NCBI RefSeq assembly: GCF_014651695.1
Contig: NZ_BMXJ01000004.1
Location: 616,076 to 680,075, forward strand
Direction: 5' to 3'
DNA from: Nocardiopsis terrae
Lineage (GTDB): Bacteria; Actinomycetota; Actinomycetes; Streptosporangiales; Streptosporangiaceae
Length of the DNA: 64,000 nucleotides
A model generated the notes under the pieces. It saw only the letters and a list, made by a program, of their open reading frames with translations. It had not been told where the DNA came from and ran no database searches. This document shows, piece by piece, positions 57,432 to 64,000 of the stretch. Positions within the stretch are counted from its first letter, which is position 1; each line of letters opens with the position of its first letter. The position numbers and the translations under genes were made by a program.

Positions 57432-58358
57432 TCAACGCCTGTCTTCGGCCCGCCCCCGCCAACCGCTGACCGGCAGACCGAACTTGGCCACCAGGCGGTC
57501 GGTGAACGGGGCGCGGTGCAACCGGGCCAGCCGGACCGGCGTATCAGCACGAGTGATCTCGATTCGTGCCCCCGCGGGCAATTCGACCATACGCCGTCCG
57601 TCACACCAGAGCACGCCTGGCGTGGTGTCCGGCAGCACCTCCAGCGCCACCGTGGCCTCGGGCCCCACCACCAGGGGCCGCGCGAACAGCGCGTGCGCGC
57701 TGATCGGCACCACCAGCAGCGCCTCCACGTCCGGCCACACCACCGGGCCGCCCGCCGAGAAGGCGTGCGCGGTCGATCCGGTGGGAGTCGCGCACACCAC
57801 ACCGTCACAGCCCCAACTGGACAGGGGGCGCCCGTCCACCTCCAGAACCATCTCCAGCATGCGGCGGGACTCCGCCTTCTCCAGGGTCGCCTCGTTGAGC
57901 GCCCACGAGCGCACGGGGGGCGCCCCGTCACCGCGTCCTCCGTTGAAGACCGCCACGTCGAGGGTCATGCGTTCCTCGACGACGTAGTCGCGGTCGACCA
58001 CACTGCGCACCGTGGCGCCCAGGTCCTCGCGTTCGGCCTCGGCCAGGAAACCGACGTGCCCCAGGTTGACACCGAGCAGCGGGGCGCCGGCCGGCCGGGC
58101 GAGCTCCGCGGCCCTGAGCAGGGTCCCGTCACCGCCGAGCACCATGACCAGCTCCACGCCCTCGGCGGCCTCCGCCGCCTCGACGGCCTCGACCGGGGCC
58201 AGGGTGCAACCCACGGCGGCCAGGTCCTCGACCTCGCTCCGGAGCATGCGCACGGTCAGCCCCGCCCGGCTGAGGCGGCCGTGGACCAACTCCGCGCTGC
58301 GCACCGCCGCGGGCCGACCGGTATGGGCCAGCAGGAGAACACTGCGTCCGCTGGTCAT
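57432..58358 (-). CDS. nadK: NAD kinase
   Basis: A 308-residue NAD kinase making NADP. The diphosphate-binding motif is LVMVLGGDGTLLRAAELARP, followed by LGVNLGHVGFLAEAE and the ATP/NAD site GCDGVVCATPTGSTAHAFSA. LNEATLEKAE is the conserved adenosine-binding segment. ATG 58358 gives normal length. It is between tlyA and recN, the order common in Streptomyces and mycobacteria. Confidence 0.95.
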   Translation of the reverse strand: MTSGRSVLLLAHTGRPAAVRSAELVHGRLSRAGLTVRMLRSEVEDLAAVGCTLAPVEAVEAAEAAEGVELVMVLGGDGTLLRAAELARPAGAPLLGVNLGHVGFLAEAEREDLGATVRSVVDRDYVVEERMTLDVAVFNGGRGDGAPPVRSWALNEATLEKAESRRMLEMVLEVDGRPLSSWGCDGVVCATPTGSTAHAFSAGGPVVWPDVEALLVVPISAHALFARPLVVGPEATVALEVLPDTTPGVLWCDGRRMVELPAGARIEITRADTPVRLARLHRAPFTDRLVAKFGLPVSGWRGRAEDRR

Positions 58359-58401
58359 CGCCGTCCCCTTACGTTCACTCCCCCGCGGGAAGCCTGCTGC
58401 T

Positions 58402-58427
58402 GGCCGGGTGCTCGACCGCACCCGGCC
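58402..58427 (-). terminator. Hairpin between tlyA and nadK
   Basis: GGCCGGGTG and CACCCGGCC form a nine-base perfect stem with an eight-base loop in the 109-base gap. It may attenuate tlyA transcription before nadK. Confidence 0.55.
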
Positions 58428-58467
58428 GGGTCACGTTACCGGACTCCTGCGACAGGAGGCCACGCGC

Positions 58468-59268
58468 TCAGGCCGGCCCCTCCCGGATCGCCCGCTCCAA
58501 CGCGGCGGGGTCCAGGGGCGGGGCGCCGGCCCGCATCCACAGGAAGTACTCGACGTTCCCCGAGGGCCCGGGCAGGGGGCTCGCGGTCACCCCCACCACA
58601 CCCAGCCCCAGGGTGAGGGCGTGCGCCGCGACCTCGGAGACGGCCTCGGCCCGCAGGGCGGGTTCACGGACCACACCACCCGCGCCGACACGCGCCTTAC
58701 CGACCTCGAACTGGGGTTTGACCATCATCGCGAAGTCGGCGTCGGGGGCCGTGCAGTCGCGCAGCGCACCGAGCACGAGTTTGAGGGAGATGAACGACAG
58801 GTCGCCGACCACCAGGTCCGGGCGGGGCTCACCGATCTGCTCCGGGGCCAGTTCCCGGACGTTGACGCGCTCCATCACCCGCACGCGCTCGTCACTGCGC
58901 AACGCCCAGGCGAGCTGCCCGTACCCGACGTCGACCGCCGTGACGTGCGCCGCGCCACGACGCAGCAGCACGTCGGTGAAACCCCCGGTGGAGGCCCCGG
59001 CGTCCAGCGCCCGACGTCCCCGCACCGCCAACCCGAAGGCGTCCAGCGCCCCGACGAGCTTGTGGGCGCCCCGGGACACGTAGGTCGGTTCCTCGGAGGG
59101 GGTACGCACCACGATGGGCTGGTCGGTTCCGATCTGGGTCGCGGCCTTGGAGGCCACCATGCCCGCCACACGGACGAAACCGCTCTCGATGATCTCGGCC
59201 GCGTGGCCCCGGGAGCGTGCGTGACCGCGGCGGACCAGTTCCGCGTCGAGCCGACTACGTTTTGCCAT
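58468..59268 (-). CDS. tlyA: TlyA-family 2'-O-ribose rRNA methyltransferase
   Basis: A 266-residue protein with an N-terminal S4 RNA-binding domain (RLDAELVRRGHARSRGHAAE, then SGFVRVAGMVASKAATQIG) and a C-terminal FtsJ-like methyltransferase (GRRALDAGASTGGFTDVLLR, DLVVGDLSFISLKLVLGALR, MVKPQFEVGKARVGAGGVVR). TlyA methylates a cytidine in 16S and in many cases 23S rRNA and confers capreomycin sensitivity. ATG 59268 is used; GTG 59274 is two codons upstream. It is followed downstream by nadK. Confidence 0.93.
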   Translation of the reverse strand: MAKRSRLDAELVRRGHARSRGHAAEIIESGFVRVAGMVASKAATQIGTDQPIVVRTPSEEPTYVSRGAHKLVGALDAFGLAVRGRRALDAGASTGGFTDVLLRRGAAHVTAVDVGYGQLAWALRSDERVRVMERVNVRELAPEQIGEPRPDLVVGDLSFISLKLVLGALRDCTAPDADFAMMVKPQFEVGKARVGAGGVVREPALRAEAVSEVAAHALTLGLGVVGVTASPLPGPSGNVEYFLWMRAGAPPLDPAALERAIREGPA

Positions 59269-59289
59269 GGTCACCTAGGGTACCGGCCG

Positions 59290-59469
59290 CTATCGAGGAC
59301 TCTGGGGGTTCTGACCCAGTGCGCCCAGAACACCGGAGAGTTCCTGGTGCAGCGTGTCGAACACCGCGACGTGCTCCGCGGTGGGCAACGCATCCAGGCC
59401 GGCCAGCCGTTCCCTCGTGGCGTCGAGGGTCCGCTCCGCCAGGGCCTCGGCCTGTTCGCTCCGGTCCAT
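59290..59469 (-). CDS. Small helical protein upstream of tlyA
   Basis: A 59-residue protein, mostly helical (EQAEALAERTLDATRERLAG and HVAVFDTLHQELSGVLGALG). GGAGGAGG five bases before the ATG is a strong ribosome site, and small ORFs of this pattern precede tlyA in many actinobacteria. It ends 21 bases before the tlyA start, so they are probably co-transcribed. Function unknown. Confidence 0.75.
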   Translation of the reverse strand: MDRSEQAEALAERTLDATRERLAGLDALPTAEHVAVFDTLHQELSGVLGALGQNPQSPR

Positions 59470-59506
59470 GGAGCCTCCTCCCTTCACTCGGCCGCCGGGA
59501 CGGACC

Positions 59507-60286
59507 CTACTTCTTCGCGCCCTTGCCCTTGGCGGGACGCTTGGCCGTCGACCGCGACCTGGGCGGTTTGACGGCGGTCCTCCCCTTGCCGCGGGAGGCC
59601 GTCCGGTTGGCGGCGGTACCGGACTCGGACCCGCCCCCGGTGTCCGCGTCCGCCTCGGCGGCAGCGGCCCCGTCAGCGCCCTTCTCCTCGGCGCTCCCGG
59701 CCGGGGCGGACTCCTCCGCCTCCGCTCCGGCACCGTCGGTGCCATCGGAACCCGTCCCGTCGGGGCCCTCTGCCTCGGGCCGCTCCCCGGACTCCGCGTC
59801 GCCGGCACCCCGCTGTTCGCCCCCGGGCGCCTCCTGCGCCTGCCCGGCGGCCGGGGAGACCGCCACGGAAGCGCTCTCCTGTCCGGCGGGCAACACGGAG
59901 GAGGCCCCGCCCCGGGGCGCCAACACCCGCTCCACCGCGTGCCGGGCCGCCATCCGGCGCTCCAGTTCCGCCACCCGGCGGGCCATCCGCTCGTACTCGG
60001 CGCGCGGAACCACGTCCATCTGCTCCAGGGCGCGCCCGACCTCGGCCCGGACCAGCTCGGCGACGGCCGCCCGGTTGGCCTGGCTGGTCTCGATCAGCTC
60101 CCCCGCCAGGGTCTGGATGCTCTGCCCCACCCGCGGAGGCGCCTCACCCCCCGCGGACAGAGGAGCGGGGGCCACCGCCCCGTCGGCCCTGAGCAGGGTC
60201 TTGGCAGCCGCGACGGCTTGCTTACGCGAGAGTTCGGTAAGGCCACTGGCGGCGTCCAGATAGGTGCGTACCGCGTCGACGACCAT
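59507..60286 (-). CDS. Ala/Lys-rich coiled-coil protein (phasin- or histone-like tail)
   Basis: A 259-residue protein. The N-terminal 110 residues are helical (YLDAASGLTELSRKQAVAAA, ETSQANRAAVAELVRAEVGR, YERMARRVAELERRMAARHA), a coiled coil of the type found in polyhydroxyalkanoate-granule or related actinobacterial proteins. The middle is acidic and Gly/Ala-rich, and the end is strongly basic with SRSTAKRPAKGKGAKK, like the tails of nucleoid proteins. I cannot say which role applies. ATG 60286. It stands upstream of the tlyA cluster and is divergent from the SCP2 gene. Confidence 0.7.
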   Translation of the reverse strand: MVVDAVRTYLDAASGLTELSRKQAVAAAKTLLRADGAVAPAPLSAGGEAPPRVGQSIQTLAGELIETSQANRAAVAELVRAEVGRALEQMDVVPRAEYERMARRVAELERRMAARHAVERVLAPRGGASSVLPAGQESASVAVSPAAGQAQEAPGGEQRGAGDAESGERPEAEGPDGTGSDGTDGAGAEAEESAPAGSAEEKGADGAAAAEADADTGGGSESGTAANRTASRGKGRTAVKPPRSRSTAKRPAKGKGAKK

Positions 60287-60525
60287 GATGAAGTGCTCCT
60301 TGATGGGACCGCAGGAGGAAATGACGAAGAGGGCGCGGAGCGGGAGGGGTCTCGTGCTCCAGGGGGTTCGACGCCAACGCTACCGGGGACCGGGCGCCCC
60401 CGGCACGCAAACGGCGGAGCTCGCCCCGCCACACCGCCCGCCCCGACGGAACCGCACCCCTGGTCCGCCCCCGCCCCCTTGGCCCAGGATCGGACAGATA
60501 CCGCCGGATAGGGCATCATGTGCCC

Positions 60526-60873
60526 ATGAGCAGCATCAACGCCTGCCTGGAGGGCATCGCCCGGGCGAACGAGCGCCTCCTCGCCCAACCCCTGCACAAA
60601 CGCCGCGAACACATCCGCGAGCGCACGGTGCGCGTGATCGTCCCCGACCTGGACACCGCCTTCGACATGCGGCTGACCGCAGACGGCCTCACCGACGTCA
60701 CCCCGCGACCGCTGGACGCACCCGCCACCCCCCAGGTCCGGGTGACGGTGTCCAGCGACGACCTCGTGGAACTGGCCGAGGACCGGCTGGACCCGGCCAG
60801 GGCACTGTTCAGCCGGCGCCTGAAGGTCGACGCCAGCATCGGTGACCTGCTGCGGATGCGACGCGTGCTCTGA
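60526..60873 (+). CDS. SCP2 sterol-carrier-like protein
   Basis: A 115-residue protein with the SCP2-like fold: VRVIVPDLDTAFDMRLTADG, then ATPQVRVTVSSDDLVELAED and LFSRRLKVDASIGDLLRMRR. Such domains bind a lipid or fatty acyl group in a hydrophobic tunnel. The start is at ATG 60526, with GTG 60520 two codons upstream and no strong ribosome site. An equivalent gene is near tlyA in Streptomyces. Ligand unknown. Confidence 0.82.
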   Translation: MSSINACLEGIARANERLLAQPLHKRREHIRERTVRVIVPDLDTAFDMRLTADGLTDVTPRPLDAPATPQVRVTVSSDDLVELAEDRLDPARALFSRRLKVDASIGDLLRMRRVL

Positions 60874-60948
60874 CCCCGCCCGACCACCGCCCGACCCGCC
60901 CCGGGGCGGAACGCACCGGCACCGCCGGACGGCGGGTACCTTGCTGGG

Positions 60949-62238
60949 ATGCCCCGCCAACCTCTCGACCTGGCACCCTTCCGCGGCCTGCGCTACGTGG
61001 CCCCCGACGTCGACCGCTTCATCGACGGGGGCTTCGACCTCGCACGCCTCCTGGCGCCGCCCTACGACATCCCCGACGCGGAGGAGGCGCGCGAACTCCA
61101 GCGCTCCGACCCGCACAACGCGGCGAGGGTCACACTGCCCTTCGAACTCTCCCGGCAGGCGCCCCAGGGCGGGGACACCGCCTCCCGCCGCTACCGCGCC
61201 GCCGCCGACCTGCTGCGTGACTGGATCGACGAGGGCGTACTCGCCCTGGACGAGGCCCCCGCCCTGTACGTGTACGAGCAGACCGCGGCGGACGGCCGGG
61301 TCCAGAGAGGGCTCGTGGGCGCCCTGGGGCTTCCGGAACAGGGCCCCGAGGCGGGTGTCCCGGCGGTACGCCCGCACGAGGACGTCGCCGACCCGCCGGT
61401 ACGCGACCGCTTCCGCCTGATGGAGGTGGCCCGCGCCAACCTCGAACCGATCTTCCTCGTCTACCGCGGCGCGGGCGGGGCGGCCTCCGCCGCCACCGAG
61501 GCGACCGGCTCCCGGGACACCCCCCTGGTCAGCGCCCGGACCCGCGACGGCGCCCGGCACAGCCTGTGGGCGATCACCGACCCCGAGCTGCAGCGGGAGG
61601 TCTCCGCCGACCTGGCCGCACGATCCGCGCTGATCGCCGACGGGCACCACCGCTACGCCGCCTACCTGCGCCTGCGCCGGGAGAACACCGATCCGGGCTG
61701 GAGCCACGGCCTGGCCCTGCTCGTGGACAGCGACACCCACCCGCCCCGGCTCGGAGCTATCCACCGCGTCCTGCCCGGGCTGGACACCGACCGGGCGCTG
61801 AGGGCGGCCCGGGAGGTGGCCGCGGTGGAACCGGTCCCGGACGCCGACCCCGCCGCCCTGGCCGGGGCGGACGCCCCGGCCCTGCTGCTGGTCTCCGCCG
61901 GGGGTGACGCCCACCTCGTGAGCGGGTTCGACGAGGGAGCCCTGGAACGGGCGATGCCCGACCGCTCCCCCGACTGGCGCCACCTGGCCACGGCGGCACT
62001 GCACGAGGTGCTCATGCCGCTGTGGGACTACCCCGAGGAGCGGGTGCGGATGGTGCACGAGGACCCCGCGGAGGCCGCGGCCGCCGCCCGCAGCGAGAAG
62101 GGCACCGCCGTCATCGTGCCGCCGCTGCACGTGGACCAGGTCTACGCGGTCGCCGACCGCGGAGAGCTCACCCCGCGCAAGTCCACCTCCTTCGGCCCCA
62201 AACCGCGCACCGGCCTGGTCATGCGGACCCTTCGGTGA
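60949..62238 (+). CDS. DUF1015 family protein
   Basis: A 429-residue protein with the DUF1015 pattern: LAPFRGLRYVAPDVDRFIDG, LLAPPYDIPDAEEARELQRS, DPHNAARVTLP and ALIADGHHRYAAYLRLRREN, ending with KSTSFGPKPRTGLVMR. The family has a conserved HxxR/His pattern and is often near serine biosynthesis or SAM-related genes, but its activity is not established. ATG 60949; the stop is eight bases from the convergent antiporter stop. Confidence 0.9.
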   Translation: MPRQPLDLAPFRGLRYVAPDVDRFIDGGFDLARLLAPPYDIPDAEEARELQRSDPHNAARVTLPFELSRQAPQGGDTASRRYRAAADLLRDWIDEGVLALDEAPALYVYEQTAADGRVQRGLVGALGLPEQGPEAGVPAVRPHEDVADPPVRDRFRLMEVARANLEPIFLVYRGAGGAASAATEATGSRDTPLVSARTRDGARHSLWAITDPELQREVSADLAARSALIADGHHRYAAYLRLRRENTDPGWSHGLALLVDSDTHPPRLGAIHRVLPGLDTDRALRAAREVAAVEPVPDADPAALAGADAPALLLVSAGGDAHLVSGFDEGALERAMPDRSPDWRHLATAALHEVLMPLWDYPEERVRMVHEDPAEAAAAARSEKGTAVIVPPLHVDQVYAVADRGELTPRKSTSFGPKPRTGLVMRTLR

Positions 62239-62245
62239 ACCACCC

Positions 62246-63901
62246 TCACGCGGGCCCGGGCGGGCCCGGCGGCCCCATGCGTTCGCGCAGCTCCCCGACC
62301 AGGCTCTCGGCCCCCGCACGGTAGGGCTCCACCACGTGGTCGGCGCCGGCCTCACGGAGCTGCTCGGCCAGGTCGGGGTCGAGCGCGGTCAACACGATCG
62401 ACCCCTCGTACCCGTGCTGGCGCAGACCGTGGATGAGCACCAGGTCGGCCCGCGAGGAGGGGATCGCGCTGAGCACCATCCGGGCGCGGCCCAGGGGGAG
62501 CGTCTCCAGGAAGTCCCGGTCCTCGGCGCTCCCGAAGGCCGTGGTGACGTTGTCCTGCTCGGTGGCCGCGGACACCTTCTGCGGATCGAAGTCCACCGCG
62601 AGGACGCGGTAACCGGCCGCGGCGACCCGGGTGACGACCTCCCTGCCGAACCGCCCCAGCCCGTACACGATCACGTCGACCTCCCTGGCGGACTGCTCGG
62701 CACGGTGGCGCCGGTCGGGGAAGAGCCGGTCCAGGGGGTCCAGCCAGCGGCCCAACCACCGGTAGACCTGGTGCGAGTAGAGGATCATGTAGGTGGAGCC
62801 GCCGATGGTGATCAGCCCGACCACCGTGATCAGGCTGACGGTTCCGGCGTCGATGTGCCCCAGTCCCAGCCCCAGGGCCGCGAAGATCAGTGAGAACTCA
62901 CTGATCTGGGCGACGGTGAGCCCCGCCAGGAAACCGACCCGGGCCGGGTAGCGCATCAGCACCATGATCACCAGCACGATGAGCGGGTTGCCCACGAGCA
63001 CGAACACCGAAAGGACCGCGGCCTCGGTGATCTGGCGCCCCGCGTCCGCGAAGTTCAGGTTGGCGCCCAACTCCAGGAAGAAGAACAGCAGCATGAAGTC
63101 GCGCAGGCTCACCAGACGGGCCCCGAGCGCGTCCCTGTAGTCAGTCGAGGCCAACGACACCCCGGCGAGGAACGCGCCGACCTCGGCGCTGAAACCCAAC
63201 GACTCGCTGAGCGCGGCCACGGACACCGCGTAGGCGACCCCGAACAGCACCAGGAGTTCCTGGGAACGCGCCACCAGGGGGACCAGGCGGGGCAGGACGT
63301 AACGGGAGAGCAGGGCCAACCCCAGCAGCAGACCGCCGCCGGCCCACAGCACCTGCAGGATCTCGGCGGGAACCGAGTCCCCCGAGGCCCGGCCGAAAGC
63401 GGTCAGCGCGATCATCACCAGGACCACGACGATGTCCTGGACGATGAGGAAACCGATAGCGATGCGCCCGTGGAGCTTGTCGAGTTCACGCTTGTCGGAC
63501 AGGAGCTTGACGATGATGATCGTCGACGAGAAGGTCAACGCCACCGCGACGTACAGGGCGGGCAGCGGATCCATACCGAGCAGGCGGGCCAGCCCGTAAC
63601 CCACCGCCGAGGTGAACACGATCTGCCCCAGGCCGGTGGCCAGCGCCACCGGGCCGGTGGCCCGGATCAGGTGCAGGTCCAGCCGCAGACCCACCAGGAA
63701 CAACAGCAGGGCGATGCCCACCTGGGCCAACAGCTCCAGTGTCCCCGAGGGGTGGATCCAACCGAGCCCGACCGGCCCGACGATGATCCCGACCGCGATG
63801 AAGACGACGATCAGGGGCTGGCGGAGCAGGTTGCCCACCAGGCCGAGCGCCGCCACGACAGCGAGCACCAGGGCCAGTGTCAGGAACTCGTGGGCACCCA
63901 T
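62246..63901 (-). CDS. Kef-type (CPA2) cation/proton antiporter with RCK domain
   Basis: A 551-residue protein. The first 400 residues form about 12 membrane helices of the CPA2 family (LVGLRLDLHLIRATGPVALA, LTFSSTIIIVKLLSDKRELD, DIVVVLVMIALTAFGR, FLAGVSLASTDYRDALGARL). The C-terminal RCK/TrkA-N domain is DVIVYGLGRFGREVVTRVAA, then YRVLAVDFDPQKVSAATEQD, binding NAD(H) or another nucleotide. It would exchange K+ or Na+ for protons under nucleotide control. ATG 63901 is preferred; a GTG at 63922 is the alternative. The rest of the window to 64000 holds only its upstream region. Confidence 0.9.
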   Translation of the reverse strand: MGAHEFLTLALVLAVVAALGLVGNLLRQPLIVVFIAVGIIVGPVGLGWIHPSGTLELLAQVGIALLLFLVGLRLDLHLIRATGPVALATGLGQIVFTSAVGYGLARLLGMDPLPALYVAVALTFSSTIIIVKLLSDKRELDKLHGRIAIGFLIVQDIVVVLVMIALTAFGRASGDSVPAEILQVLWAGGGLLLGLALLSRYVLPRLVPLVARSQELLVLFGVAYAVSVAALSESLGFSAEVGAFLAGVSLASTDYRDALGARLVSLRDFMLLFFFLELGANLNFADAGRQITEAAVLSVFVLVGNPLIVLVIMVLMRYPARVGFLAGLTVAQISEFSLIFAALGLGLGHIDAGTVSLITVVGLITIGGSTYMILYSHQVYRWLGRWLDPLDRLFPDRRHRAEQSAREVDVIVYGLGRFGREVVTRVAAAGYRVLAVDFDPQKVSAATEQDNVTTAFGSAEDRDFLETLPLGRARMVLSAIPSSRADLVLIHGLRQHGYEGSIVLTALDPDLAEQLREAGADHVVEPYRAGAESLVGELRERMGPPGPPGPA

Positions 63902-64000
63902 ACCGCCATGCAAGCACCTCACGGGCCGTCTCGGAAGGACCGGTGGCGTTTTCCCCGGCGATTCCGGGCCGGGAACCGAAAACCGGATGACCGTCCCCGC

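Overview
The window is a high-GC actinobacterial chromosome segment, most like Nocardiopsis or a relative in the Nocardiopsidaceae. The assignment rests on overall gene content and on several actinobacterial markers: whiA, rbpA, steA with a steB/mctB-like gene, the uvrC-rapZ-yvcK-whiA order, GAF-ANTAR regulators and abundant GTG starts with 4-base gene overlaps. No tRNA, rRNA, CRISPR array, insertion sequence or phage integrase was seen.

Bases 1-11,235 hold the 3' end of a CGNR zinc-finger regulator and then a compact minus-strand type III CRISPR-Cas effector locus of the III-D kind. In transcription order it has cas6, a cas10 without an HD domain and with an AGDD palm motif, a single-domain Cas7, a long Csx10, a two-domain Cas7 fusion, Csx19 and a 754-residue TIGR03986-like multi-RAMP protein. 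From cas10 onward the genes are joined by 4-base stop/start overlaps, except csx19. There is no cas1/cas2, CRISPR array, CARF nuclease or recognisable Cas11 small-subunit gene. A small plus-strand ORF with its own hairpin lies between cas6 and cas10.

Bases 11,236-22,780 are accessory and regulatory. They contain one of two copies of a long palindromic repeat, a DUF1697 protein, an acetate-type symporter with its DUF485 partner, an ACT-GNAT fusion, two GAF-ANTAR regulators divergent from an ECF sigma factor with a region-4-only companion, the second palindrome copy, and a TetR regulator divergent from an SRPBCC-DUF2867 protein.

Bases 22,809-31,479 form the histidine utilisation operon (hutH-hutU-M20 amidohydrolase-hutF-hutI). 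A VapBC toxin-antitoxin pair sits between hutH and a divergent IclR regulator. After several small genes (including a 33-residue zinc-ribbon protein) come rbpA, secG, tpiA, pgk and gap (glycolytic cluster), then whiA, a DUF488 gene, yvcK, rapZ and uvrC.

Bases 43,240-64,000 hold an MscS channel, a Rieske protein, uvrA with an upstream LexA-type SOS box, a TerC transporter behind a manganese riboswitch, an envelope/division operon (steA, steB-like, MraY-like, MurJ-like, GT4 glycosyltransferase), recN-nadK-tlyA with small partners, an SCP2 protein, a DUF1015 protein and a Kef-type cation/proton antiporter.
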